From SURF-21 sp964510515 (GTDB lineage Bacteria > Actinomycetota > Geothermincolia > Geothermincolales > RBG-13-55-18): a stretch of 9,706 bases of DNA. Shown in pieces: positions 1-5,906 of the stretch. The stretch covers positions 1 through 9,706 of the forward strand of contig CAZEAU010000048.1 in assembly GCA_964510515.1 (NCBI GenBank). Reading direction: 5' to 3'. The notes under the pieces were generated by a model that did no database searches, had not been told where the DNA came from, and was given only the letters and a program-made list of their open reading frames with translations. Both the position numbers and the translations under genes were made by a program. The first letter of the stretch is position 1; every line of letters starts with the position of its first letter.

Positions 1-221
1 GGTTTACCACCAAAGACGCTTACGAGGATGTAGTTGCGTTTTACACCGAAAAGCTAGGCGAGCCTTCAGGTTCTGCGACTACTTTTGATGGTGTGCAAAC
101 GGATATGAACTGGCACGCCATCTCACCAGAAGACCACGAGATTTATACCTCTGTAGTAGTTGTGTACAGAGAAGATACTGGAGCACGCATCGAAATAGCA
201 CCGCGCGTTTTCGAGAAGTAA
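1..221 (+). CDS. C-terminal 72 residues of an unidentified protein (5' end outside window)
   Basis: The reading frame is open from base 3 to the TAA at 219-221 and continues off the left edge, so only the C-terminus is visible. It begins FTTKDAYEDVVAFYTEKLGE and ends IEIAPRVFEK. The part seen is an amphipathic helix (DAYEDVVAFYTEKLG) followed by alternating strand-like stretches (IYTSVVVVYREDTG, ARIEIAPRVF). By inference this resembles the C-terminal module of small secreted or lipoprotein-type bacterial proteins, but no family can be named from this fragment. There is no membrane segment in the visible part. Base composition is moderate (about 50% GC in one sampled line), below the genes right of 3.2 kb and in keeping with its low-GC neighbours. 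A GC-rich hairpin follows 28 bases after the stop. Confident that it is coding, not confident of function. Confidence 0.6.
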   Translation, partial: FTTKDAYEDVVAFYTEKLGEPSGSATTFDGVQTDMNWHAISPEDHEIYTSVVVVYREDTGARIEIAPRVFEK

Positions 222-248
222 TTCGTATATAGGCACCGACTATTTGTG

Positions 249-271
249 GGGGGTGGGCACTGCCCGCCCCC
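249..271 (+). terminator. GC-rich hairpin after the first gene, terminator-like
   Basis: Bases 249-258 (GGGGGTGGGC) pair with 262-271 (GCCCGCCCCC) over ten positions, one of them a G-T wobble, around a three-base loop (ACT). It sits 28 bases past the stop of the left-edge gene. The bases after it (GCGTTAAAT) are not a real T-run, so intrinsic termination would be weak; it may instead protect the transcript 3' end. It is a hairpin by inspection, a terminator only by position. Confidence 0.45.
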
Positions 272-375
272 GCGTTAAATACCTGGGATTTCTCGCATAA
301 ACCAGCAAGGATTCTGCAACTGTATTGCTGAAATAGCTATCAGAACAGCGGCAGCAGCGATACAGGGGGATAAAA

Positions 376-696
376 ATGGATACGGCTAGAGCCATGGAAA
401 CAGATTCCTTGGCGCTATCATTAAGGTGGACCCGATTTCCTTGGACACCGAATAAGGATAACCTTATGTCCAGGGAACCGGGGCCGCAACACTTCTTCTT
501 TTATACCTATACGTGTAAACAAGGCAAGGAGTCGGGATGGGCGAGGAATGCCGCTATCCAAGCAACCTTAAATAGTTGCCAAGGATATATTTATGGCGTA
601 GGAGGAGCAGAGCTATGGAGCAGAGATTGGGATCCGAATAATCCCAATTACGCTAAGATCAAATTGACAAATCCTCGATTTGGCGACCCTGGGTAA
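376..696 (+). CDS. Orphan 106-residue hypothetical protein
   Basis: I do not recognise this protein. The ATG at 376 is preceded by a purine-rich Shine-Dalgarno candidate (AGGGGGA, 364-370) five bases upstream. An in-frame TAG at 334-336 limits how far upstream the start could lie. ATGs at residues 7 and 31 are alternative starts. The N-terminal third is polar with several Trp residues. The C-terminal half carries two cysteines (in YTYTCKQGKE and LNSCQGYIYG) and an Asn/Pro-rich tail (WDPNNPNYAKIKLTNPRFG). No signal peptide or membrane helix is visible. The composition matches the low-GC segment around it. The next gene starts 42 bases downstream on the same strand, so the two could be co-transcribed. 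It might be a real lineage-restricted gene, or the C-terminal remnant of a longer gene whose 5' end has decayed. Coding status is moderately likely only. Confidence 0.4.
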   Translation: MDTARAMETDSLALSLRWTRFPWTPNKDNLMSREPGPQHFFFYTYTCKQGKESGWARNAAIQATLNSCQGYIYGVGGAELWSRDWDPNNPNYAKIKLTNPRFGDPG

Positions 697-738
697 AATA
701 TGATATCTAGTGCAGGGGGGGATTGTGGGGTGGTGTAA

Positions 739-1704
739 GTGTTAGAGAAAATTGCAGATGCGGGTAAGTACAAAAGATACAGTATGGTTATTATTGCTGT
801 TGTCTTATTCGCCTCAATATCAATAATCCTGATCTCCATACTGCCCGCAAGTGCAGAAAAAAGACTCGAGAAGAAGATAAAGGAGCAGGTATCAGGTGAA
901 TTTGAGGGGTTAGACCATATTGGTTTTAACGAGGGCATTGAAAGTAAAAATGGAGATAAGTATAAGACCTGTGTGCCTAAAGACAAAGACGACAAGGCTT
1001 TGGGAATCCTTAGTTTTAATACGAAAACGGGAGAGGTCAATTCGATCTATTACACAGAAAAAACGAGGGAACCAGGCGAACCAAAGTTATCTTCTGAAGA
1101 TGCAAGAAATGAGGCAGAGGACTACCTCAAGGCGAGGAACAAGGAGTTGACTAGAGACTACAAGCTCACAAGGGAGGAAGTATTTAGTGATTGGACGGAT
1201 GGCCTCAATCGCCAATTCTATCAGTATCAGTTTACATGGCATAAATGTATTGATGATGCCCTGACGTTTGACTGTGTCTATATGACAATAGATGCAGGCA
1301 ATGGAGAGGTTTTGTCATGGCATAAGGTAGAAAGCGATTGCCCTCTTCCCGAATCGAAAGAAGCCCTCAAACCAAGGATGACAGGCGATGATGCTATTAA
1401 GGTAGTCAGGGCAGAAATCCCAACTCCAGAAGCATGGTTAGAGTCAGCGCCTTTATTGAGTTCTCCATATCTTCTCAAGTCAGATTTGGTGGTCAAGGAG
1501 AACGTGAATAAGTACTATGAATTGGTCAAAGGGGAAGCGCATCTAACCTGGAGGGTCGATATTATATATGAACGCATTGCCACTGAGGTGGATCCCAACA
1601 ATGAAAGCGTTACTGCCGAAAACCTACATCTGGAAAAGCGTTTTACATACATAGTTGACGCAAAAACGGGAGAGATATTGTATCAGAACGAATATAGGAA
1701 CTGA
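739..1704 (+). CDS. Membrane-anchored PepSY/YcdB-like extracytoplasmic protein
   Basis: The predicted 321-residue protein starts at a GTG with G-rich sequence (GGGGTGG) a few bases upstream. Residues about 15-36 (YSMVIIAVVLFASISIILIS) form one hydrophobic helix after a basic start, followed by PASAEK, which is either a signal anchor or a signal peptide cleaved after ASA. The rest is polar and should lie outside the membrane. Residues 118-135 (LSSEDARNEAEDYLKAR) and 214-227 (MTGDDAIKVVRAEI) are the helix type that opens PepSY units. They are paired with strand motifs NTKTGEV (94-100), DAGNGEVLSWH (185-195) and YIVDAKTGEILYQN (304-317). This helix plus D-x-x-TGE layout is typical of PepSY/YcdB proteins, a family linked to inhibition of secreted peptidases and to spore or cell-wall proteins. 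Four cysteines (78, 170, 179, 201) could form extracellular disulfides. No protease partner lies in the window, so the target is unknown. The GC content is far below that of the right-hand genes. Confidence 0.7.
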   Translation: MLEKIADAGKYKRYSMVIIAVVLFASISIILISILPASAEKRLEKKIKEQVSGEFEGLDHIGFNEGIESKNGDKYKTCVPKDKDDKALGILSFNTKTGEVNSIYYTEKTREPGEPKLSSEDARNEAEDYLKARNKELTRDYKLTREEVFSDWTDGLNRQFYQYQFTWHKCIDDALTFDCVYMTIDAGNGEVLSWHKVESDCPLPESKEALKPRMTGDDAIKVVRAEIPTPEAWLESAPLLSSPYLLKSDLVVKENVNKYYELVKGEAHLTWRVDIIYERIATEVDPNNESVTAENLHLEKRFTYIVDAKTGEILYQNEYRN

Positions 1705-1714
1705 TAAAAAATGT

Positions 1715-1730
1715 TGGGGTTAATACCCCA
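1715..1730 (+). terminator. Short hairpin after the PepSY gene
   Basis: TGGGGT (1715-1720) and ACCCCA (1725-1730) form a six-base stem with a TAAT loop, ten bases after the stop codon. An A-run precedes it and TGTTT follows. It is a plausible weak intrinsic terminator for the PepSY gene. The stem is short and the T-run is interrupted. Confidence 0.45.
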
Positions 1731-1740
1731 TGTTTAGAGG

Positions 1741-1760
1741 TGGCCGGGGTTTGTTGGACA
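1741..1760 (-). repeat. Candidate terminal inverted repeat of an IS3-family element
   Basis: The stretch TGGCCGGGGTTTGTTGGACA begins with TG and ends in TTGGACA, like IS3-family ends (TGGnCCCC...TTGGACA forms). It lies 45 bases beyond the stop codon of the transposase remnant at 1806-1874, where the right end of such an element is expected. The partner copy, which would read TGTCCAACAAAC... on the plus strand, was not found in the window. The assignment rests on family resemblance by eye. Confidence 0.45.
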
Positions 1761-1805
1761 GCTTTTCGTGATCCTTAAGTGGTGCACTGCTCATCATGTC
1801 CATCA

Positions 1806-1874
1806 TCATGCTGCCTCTGGTTTCTGAGTGAGCGTATCCCAGTAGACCTCGTCGGGCGTGCGGTAGTCAAGGCC
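1806..1874 (-). pseudogene. C-terminal remnant of an IS3-family transposase (integrase-core end)
   Basis: Read on the minus strand, this stretch encodes LDYRTPDEVYWDTLTQKP followed by EAA and a TGA stop. That is the typical tail of IS3-family OrfB (rve/DDE integrase core), where a YRTP-x-EVY motif closes the domain just before the stop. Upstream of this motif the frame stays open but reads into unrelated sequence (FNAPVGVKG) and then into a hairpin, with no RNase H-like catalytic segment. Only about 23 codons of a roughly 280-residue protein therefore remain. With the candidate terminal repeat at 1741-1760 it marks the right end of a truncated element. It lies where the low-GC segment meets the toxin-antitoxin cassette, which suggests the element took part in assembling or trimming the island. 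Confidence 0.6.
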
Positions 1875-1896
1875 CTTAACGCCCACCGGCGCATTA

Positions 1897-1921
1897 AAAG
1901 CCGGGCCCAGTGCCCGGCTTT
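1897..1921. terminator. Strong bidirectional intrinsic terminator-like hairpin
   Basis: AAAGCCGGGC (1897-1906) and GCCCGGCTTT (1912-1921) form a perfect ten-base stem around CCAGT. The A/T ends of the stem provide a short U-tract on either strand. It stands 75 bases beyond the stop of the minus-strand Doc gene and so could end the toxin-antitoxin transcript, as well as any readthrough from the left. It has the classic form of a compact bacterial terminator. Confidence 0.6.
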
Positions 1922-1995
1922 GCGCTGCTTGAGCTTGATCTTACCTGCTTATGATTGAGACCCAGATGTTTCGAGGGCGCGATTTCCTTCCGGGG

Positions 1996-2382
1996 TCACT
2001 TCGCGCCCGCTCGCAGAAAGTTGGCGATGTCGTTCTTGCCGGCCTTGCCTTCCGCCACCTTTCTGACCAGCAGCTCGAACTCCGTTTCATCCGCTTCGAT
2101 GTCGATGCCGTTCATCGCCAGAAAAACCAGGGCCGCAACGGTCCCGGTCCTTTTGTTGCCGTCGACGAAAGGGTGGTTGCGTACGATATGAAAGAGGTAT
2201 GCGGCTGCCATCTCCACGATGTCTGCATGGAAGTATTGCTCTCCCATGCCCGCCTGGGGCATGGCCAAGGCGGATTTGAGAAGGTCGAGGTCTCCGCTGC
2301 CGGGGCTGCCACCATAGCGACGCATCTGGTCCTGGTGTATCTCCAATACCTCGGCCAGGGTAAGGAATACGGGCTCGGCCAT
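1996..2382 (-). CDS. doc: Doc-type Fic-fold toxin (death-on-curing)
   Basis: The 128-residue protein has the length and motif of Doc toxins. HPFVDGNKR at residues 70-78 is the Fic-fold active-site loop in its Doc form, with Lys (77) where AMP-transferring Fic enzymes have Gly. The N-terminus (LTLAEVLEIHQDQMRRYGG) and the YLFHIVRNHPF helix are also typical. Known Doc enzymes phosphorylate elongation factor Tu and stop translation; that activity here is inferred from the family. The ATG follows directly after the TAG of the upstream antitoxin gene, with no intervening bases and no good Shine-Dalgarno of its own, so translation is probably coupled to the antitoxin. All recognisable motif residues are present and the frame is intact. 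The toxin therefore looks functional. It is plausibly the stabilising module of the adjacent accessory segment. Confidence 0.9.
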   Translation of the reverse strand: MAEPVFLTLAEVLEIHQDQMRRYGGSPGSGDLDLLKSALAMPQAGMGEQYFHADIVEMAAAYLFHIVRNHPFVDGNKRTGTVAALVFLAMNGIDIEADETEFELLVRKVAEGKAGKNDIANFLRAGAK

Positions 2383-2610
2383 CTAGTCCGCCAGGTTCTT
2401 GAGCATCCTGCCGTAGCGGCGGTTGGTCTTCTGCAGGGCTGCCTCGAAGGCCTGGCGGCGCTTCTTATCGCGCACGGGCGTGATTATCAATGCCTCTCCG
2501 TCGGTGCTTATATCCAGGGGCGTGTCGGCGTCGATATTGAGCAGCTCGAGTATGGGCCTGTCTATCACCAGGGCCATACTGTTCCCGTGCCTGGTCATCC
2601 TCTTCACCAT
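2383..2610 (-). CDS. AbrB/MazE/SpoVT-type antitoxin of the Doc toxin
   Basis: This predicted 75-residue protein starts MVKRMTRHGNSMALVIDRPI. The ATG at 2610-2608 was chosen because a perfect AAGGAGG lies five bases upstream. A longer open frame reaching 2805 has no such site and would run through the promoter. Residues 1-46 form the swapped-hairpin AbrB/SpoVT DNA-binding domain: RxGNSMALVI, then LLNID, then the second hairpin DISTDGEALIITPV. Residues 50-75 (helix ending YGRMLKNLAD) form a charged amphipathic tail, which in such pairs binds and neutralises Doc. Its stop abuts the toxin ATG, giving the antitoxin-first order usual for these modules. The protein probably represses its own promoter through the palindrome at 2635-2646. 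The partner assignment comes from gene order and from the known AbrB-Doc association; the individual residues contacting Doc cannot be read from sequence. Confidence 0.85.
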   Translation of the reverse strand: MVKRMTRHGNSMALVIDRPILELLNIDADTPLDISTDGEALIITPVRDKKRRQAFEAALQKTNRRYGRMLKNLAD

Positions 2611-2634
2611 GCCAGCCTCCTTGATGTCATTATT

Positions 2635-2646
2635 ATGTATATACAT
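2635..2646. promoter_or_regulatory. Palindromic operator candidate (ATGTATATACAT)
   Basis: A perfect 12-base palindrome overlaps the downstream edge of the -10 box and the predicted transcription start of the toxin-antitoxin operon. Its position would let a dimeric AbrB-type antitoxin, alone or with Doc, block RNA polymerase, as is known for toxin-antitoxin autoregulation. Binding itself is inferred. Confidence 0.5.
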
Positions 2647-2674
2647 TATATAACCCCAAGGGAATCTGCTGCAA
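2645..2674 (-). promoter_or_regulatory. Sigma70-type promoter of the toxin-antitoxin operon
   Basis: On the minus strand a perfect TATAAT (2650-2645) lies 18 bases after TTGCAG (2674-2669), which matches the first three bases of the -35 consensus. Transcription would start near 2638, just upstream of the AAGGAGG of the antitoxin. This AT-rich patch stands out from the GC-rich surroundings. Confidence 0.65.
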
Positions 2675-3110
2675 TCCCCGTCTCGGGCGTTACATCGCGA
2701 TGTGGTAATTGGGGTAAAAAAGTGGCCATGACCGTCAGGTGCGGAGGCGGCGAAGAGGTGGTCAAGCGCTACCCGAAAGAATGTTGCAACCGGATACCAT
2801 CGCATTACGCATTACGGGGGTCGCGTCCGGAGCGGGCTCCAGGATGGGGTCAGGTCTTGTTCTTTGCCTGCTCCGCTATCTTCCCAGTTCGCACCTGGGG
2901 TTTTGCCTCGGGTTCGCAAGACGTGGCCCCGGGTACTCCTCCGGACCCCTTCCCCTCATGCCCTGCTTCGGAAAAGCTCGAGGGGGCACCCCGCACGGCC
3001 GCCGCGAGGCTCGGGGCAGGCGGCGGCGGGGCGCATGCGCGTGAGATGCCCGCGGGGGAGCAAGAGCGTTCGCGGCATTGGAGGGAAAGATAGAGCTGCA
3101 GGCCTATACG
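2675..3110. other. 436-bp stretch without a convincing gene
   Basis: No ORF here has a credible ribosome binding site or recognisable protein motif. The open frames on both strands are low-complexity Arg/Gly/Pro-rich translations expected in GC-rich sequence. The stretch holds a perfect palindrome ACATCGCGATGT (2692-2703), a small tandem GCATTAC repeat (2802-2815), and TGGGGTCAGGTCTTGTTCT (2845-2863), which recalls a repetitive intergenic motif. Composition rises from moderate to very high GC across it, so it contains the right boundary of the low-GC accessory segment. No tRNA or other structured RNA was recognised. Confidence 0.5.
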
Positions 3111-3159
3111 CGAGACGCCGCTTCTCCGCCGCCGCGACAGCAACGGGCAGGACGCCATG
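3111..3159 (+). repeat. Upstream copy of a 49-bp direct repeat (ATPase leader)
   Basis: Bases 3111-3159 and 3212-3260 are identical at 48 of 49 positions (G3154 versus A3255). Each copy carries the CGACAGCAACGGGCAGGAC leader with its AGGA ribosome-binding sequence and ends in CCATG. The repeat period is 101 bases. The ATG of the second copy is the start codon of the P-type ATPase. The first copy ends in an ATG opening a 37-codon frame. Confidence 0.9.
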
Positions 3160-3270
3160 GGGGGCATAGACGTTCGTAAAGCACGAGAGCTGCCGGCGAG
3201 CCCTCCTTTTCCGAGACGCCGCTTCTCCGCCGCCGCGACAGCAACGGGCAGGACACCATGCAAGCCATAG
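3157..3270 (+). pseudogene. Degenerate duplicate of the ATPase N-terminus (37 codons)
   Basis: The ATG ending the first leader repeat opens a frame starting MGGIDVRKARELPASPPF. The ATPase itself starts MQAIDARQAEGLPADSLF. Nine of these 18 residues match in register (M, I, D, R, A, L, P, A, F), and 33 of 54 bases match. After that the frame reads through the second leader repeat and ends at a TAG at 3268-3270, 13 bases inside the ATPase gene in another frame. It looks like the 5' stump of a second, diverged ATPase gene left by deletion or tandem duplication. Alternatively it could be translated as a leader peptide overlapping the ATPase start. The resemblance is short and could partly be chance. 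Confidence 0.45.
3212..3260 (+). repeat. Downstream copy of the 49-bp direct repeat, holding the ATPase start
   Basis: This is the partner of the repeat at 3111-3159, with one mismatch. It supplies the AGGA ribosome-binding sequence (3250-3253) and the ATG (3258-3260) of the ATPase gene. The conserved block stops abruptly at the start codon, so what is preserved is the leader, not the coding sequence. Confidence 0.9.
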
Positions 3271-5678
3271 ATGCCCGGCAAGCCGAAGGGCTTCCCGCGG
3301 ACTCCCTTTTCGCCAGCCTCGTCGCCGGCCGGGAGGGGCTCACCGGCCCCGAGGCGGAGAGGCGCCTGCGGGAGGCGGGCCCCAACGAGATAGTGGAGAA
3401 AAAACGCAACTCCGCGCTCAAGTTCCTGGGCTATTTCTGGGGGCCCATACCGTGGATGGTAGAGGTGGCGCTGGGGCTCAGCGCGGCGATCGGGCACTGG
3501 GACGACTTCTCCGTCATCCTGGCCCTGCTCGTCGTTAACGCCCTGGTGGGTTTCTATCAGGAGCGCAAGGCGGGCAACGCCATCGCCATGCTTAAACAGA
3601 GGCTGGCCCTGCGGGCGCGGGTGCTGCGCGATGGCGCGTGGGGGGAGGTGGCCGCGCGTGAGCTGGTGCCCGGGGACGTGGTGCGGTTGCGCCTGGGGGA
3701 CATCGTCCCCGCCGATCTCAAGCTGCTCGAGGGCGACTACCTGTCGGTGGACGAGTCGGCCCTCACCGGAGAGTCCCTGCCGGTGCAGAAGGGCCCCTCC
3801 GGCGTGGCCTACTCCGGGTCCATCGTCCGCCAGGGAGAGATGAACGCGCTGGTGGTGTCCACGGGCATGCATACCTTCTTCGGGCGCACCGCCCGCCTGG
3901 TGGAGGAGGCGAGGACGCGGAGCCACTTCCAGAGGGCGGTGGTCAGAATCGGCGACTTCCTCATCGCCACCGCCGCCGTGCTCATCGGCACGACCCTCGT
4001 CGTCGCTCTCATCAGGCACAGCCCCCTCCTGGAGGAGCTGCAGTTCGCGCTGGTGCTCACCATCGCCGCCATCCCCGTCGCCATGCCGGCGGTGATGACG
4101 GTGACCATGGCCGTGGGGGCGAGTGCGCTGGCCAGAAAGGAGGCCATCGTCAGCAAGATGACCGCCATCGAGGAGATGGCGGGCATGGACGTGCTCTGCT
4201 CGGATAAGACCGGGACCATCACCATGAACCAGGTCCGCGTGGCCGAGGTGCGGGCCTTCGGGGACTTCGACGAGGACGACGTGCTCGTGGCGGGGGCGCT
4301 GGCATCGCGGGAGGAGAACCGCGACCCTATCGACGACGCCGTCCTCGACCGCATGCGCGAGAGCCCGCAGGCGCTGCGCAGGCTGCCCTCCTTTCGGGTG
4401 ACGGGCTTCACGCCTTTCGACCCGGTCAGCAAGCGGACGGAGGCCGGCGTGGAGGAGGGAGGGTCGGCGTTCCGGGTCGCCAAGGGAGCTCCCCAGGTGA
4501 TCCTGGACCTGCTCACGCGGGAAGGGAAGCAGGTCTCCGCCGAGGTGTCGCGCTATGTGGACGAATGCGCCGCCCGGGGCTTCCGCGCCCTGGCCATGGC
4601 GCGCACGCAGGGCGGAGAGGGGTGGAGCCTGGTCGGCCTCCTCGCCCTCTACGACCCGCCCCGCGAGGACTCGGCGCGCACCATAGCCGCCGCCCGGGGC
4701 ATGGGGCTGGAAGTGAAGATGATAACCGGCGACCACGTCGCCGTCGCCAGGCAGATGGCGAGCGAGGTGAACCTGCGCAGCGATATCCGGCCCGCCTCCG
4801 CCTTCGTGGACGTTCCGGACGGGGAGGCCGCCGCCATGGTGCAGGAAGCGGGCGGCTTCGCCCAGGTCTTCCCGGAGCATAAGTACCGCATCATAGAGCT
4901 CCTGCAGGGCAAGGGCCATATCGTGGGCATGACCGGCGACGGGGTCAACGACGCTCCCGCCCTCAAGCAGGCGGACGTGGGGATAGCCGTCGCCGGGGCC
5001 AGCGATGCGGCGAGGTCCGCCTCGGACATCGTGCTCACCCTGCCGGGGCTGTCGGTGATCGTCGACGCCATGCGGGAGAGCCGCAAGATCTTCCGGCGCA
5101 TGACCAGCTACGCCGCCTACCGCATCGCCGAGACCATACGCGTGCTCTTCTTCATCACCCTCTCCATCCTCATCTTCGCCTTCTATCCCCTGACCCCCAT
5201 CATGATCGTCCTGCTCGCCCTGCTCAACGACATCCCCATCATGATGATCGCCTACGACAACGCGGAGGCCGGCCCGCGCCCCGAACGCTGGGAGATGCGC
5301 GAGGTGCTGTCCATCGCCTCCTTCCTCGGCTTCGTCGGAGTGGCCTTCAGCTTCGGGCTCTATCTAATCGCCAGACTGGGGTTCCATCTGGAGCGGGACA
5401 CCCTGCAGACCCTCATGTTCCTCAAGCTGGCGGTGGGGGGCCACCTCACCATCTACCTCACCCGCAGCGGGCGGCGACCGTTCTGGGCGAGGCCCTTTCC
5501 CTCGCCGCATCTCGTCCTGGCCACGGAGTCCACCCAGGTCGTCGCCACCCTGTTCGCCGTCTACGGTGTGCTCATGGCCCCCATCGGCTGGAGTGGGGCC
5601 CTGCTCATCTGGGCCTACGCCGCGGCGGCCTTCTTCATCACCGATGCACTCAAGGAGCGCCTCTTCCGCTGGCTGTAG
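3258..5678 (+). CDS. P3A-type (plasma-membrane type) H+-transporting P-type ATPase
   Basis: This 806-residue integral membrane pump couples ATP hydrolysis to cation export. All P-type motifs are present: TGES (170-173) in the actuator domain, PVAMP (273-277) in helix M4, the phosphorylated Asp 316 in CSDKTGTIT, KGAP (409-412) for nucleotide binding, MITGD (488-492) and TGDGVNDAP (559-567). Hydrophobic helices lie near 55-75, 85-103, 234-252 and 260-290, with six more after residue 620. Asn 94 in M2 (LLVVNALVGFYQE) and Asp 658 in M6 (LLNDIPIMMIAYDNA) match the Asn-Asp pair used for proton binding in plant and fungal plasma-membrane H+-ATPases, so protons are the likely substrate. Calcium-type or heavy-metal features (CPC, N-terminal metal-binding domain) are absent. 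The protein ends directly after M10 (ERLFRWL) and lacks the autoinhibitory tail of the plant enzymes. A GC-rich hairpin follows. The gene appears monocistronic. The precise ion remains inferred from motifs. Confidence 0.92.
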   Translation: MQAIDARQAEGLPADSLFASLVAGREGLTGPEAERRLREAGPNEIVEKKRNSALKFLGYFWGPIPWMVEVALGLSAAIGHWDDFSVILALLVVNALVGFYQERKAGNAIAMLKQRLALRARVLRDGAWGEVAARELVPGDVVRLRLGDIVPADLKLLEGDYLSVDESALTGESLPVQKGPSGVAYSGSIVRQGEMNALVVSTGMHTFFGRTARLVEEARTRSHFQRAVVRIGDFLIATAAVLIGTTLVVALIRHSPLLEELQFALVLTIAAIPVAMPAVMTVTMAVGASALARKEAIVSKMTAIEEMAGMDVLCSDKTGTITMNQVRVAEVRAFGDFDEDDVLVAGALASREENRDPIDDAVLDRMRESPQALRRLPSFRVTGFTPFDPVSKRTEAGVEEGGSAFRVAKGAPQVILDLLTREGKQVSAEVSRYVDECAARGFRALAMARTQGGEGWSLVGLLALYDPPREDSARTIAAARGMGLEVKMITGDHVAVARQMASEVNLRSDIRPASAFVDVPDGEAAAMVQEAGGFAQVFPEHKYRIIELLQGKGHIVGMTGDGVNDAPALKQADVGIAVAGASDAARSASDIVLTLPGLSVIVDAMRESRKIFRRMTSYAAYRIAETIRVLFFITLSILIFAFYPLTPIMIVLLALLNDIPIMMIAYDNAEAGPRPERWEMREVLSIASFLGFVGVAFSFGLYLIARLGFHLERDTLQTLMFLKLAVGGHLTIYLTRSGRRPFWARPFPSPHLVLATESTQVVATLFAVYGVLMAPIGWSGALLIWAYAAAAFFITDALKERLFRWL

Positions 5679-5723
5679 GGAAGCGGCGACCGTGGCGGGC
5701 AGGGCGCATCGAGCTTTTCCCTC

Positions 5724-5748
5724 CCCGCCGCATCGGTGCCGCGGCGGG
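5724..5748 (+). terminator. GC hairpin after the ATPase gene
   Basis: CCCGCCGC (5724-5731) and GCGGCGGG (5741-5748) form an eight-base perfect stem with a nine-base loop, 45 bases past the ATPase stop. No T-run follows. It could act in Rho-dependent termination or 3'-end protection. In DNA this GC-rich some hairpins arise by chance. Confidence 0.3.
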
Positions 5749-5836
5749 CGGCGCCGGCCAACGGATAAAAAGGCGGGAAATCCCCTCCCTGCCGTTCCGT
5801 CTCTCGCCGTCCCCACGCCTCCCGCCGCCGCCCGCG

Positions 5837-5866
5837 TTGACCGCCCCGCGCGCCCGGTCCTATGAT
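5837..5866 (+). promoter_or_regulatory. Sigma70-type promoter of the methyltransferase gene
   Basis: TTGACC (5837-5842) and TATGAT (5861-5866) are separated by 18 bases; each matches its consensus at five of six positions. Transcription would begin near 5873. The upstream ATG at 5862 lies inside the -10 box, so it cannot be the start codon of this transcript. This supports the ATG at 5907. Confidence 0.6.
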
Positions 5867-5906
5867 GATGGCTGAAGCGGGATTCGACATCAACGGAGGC
5901 CGGAGA

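Noticed and set aside
2611..2805. Longer 140-residue form of the antitoxin starting at 2805
   Set aside because: The extension would cross the promoter and operator and has no ribosome-binding site; AAGGAGG directly precedes the ATG at 2610.
2995..3040. A third, more diverged copy of the ATPase leader repeat
   Set aside because: The similarity (GCCGCCGCGA...GGGCAGG) is short and made of low-complexity GC-rich sequence.
1951..3093. Plus-strand open frame of 380 codons across the toxin-antitoxin operon
   Set aside because: It is antisense to Doc and its antitoxin and runs through their promoter; its composition changes along its length and no domain is visible.
2850..4919. Minus-strand open frame of 689 codons opposite the ATPase
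   Set aside because: Its translation is a His/Gly/Arg-rich low-complexity shadow of GC-rich coding DNA with no motif, while the plus strand carries a complete P-type ATPase with all catalytic motifs.
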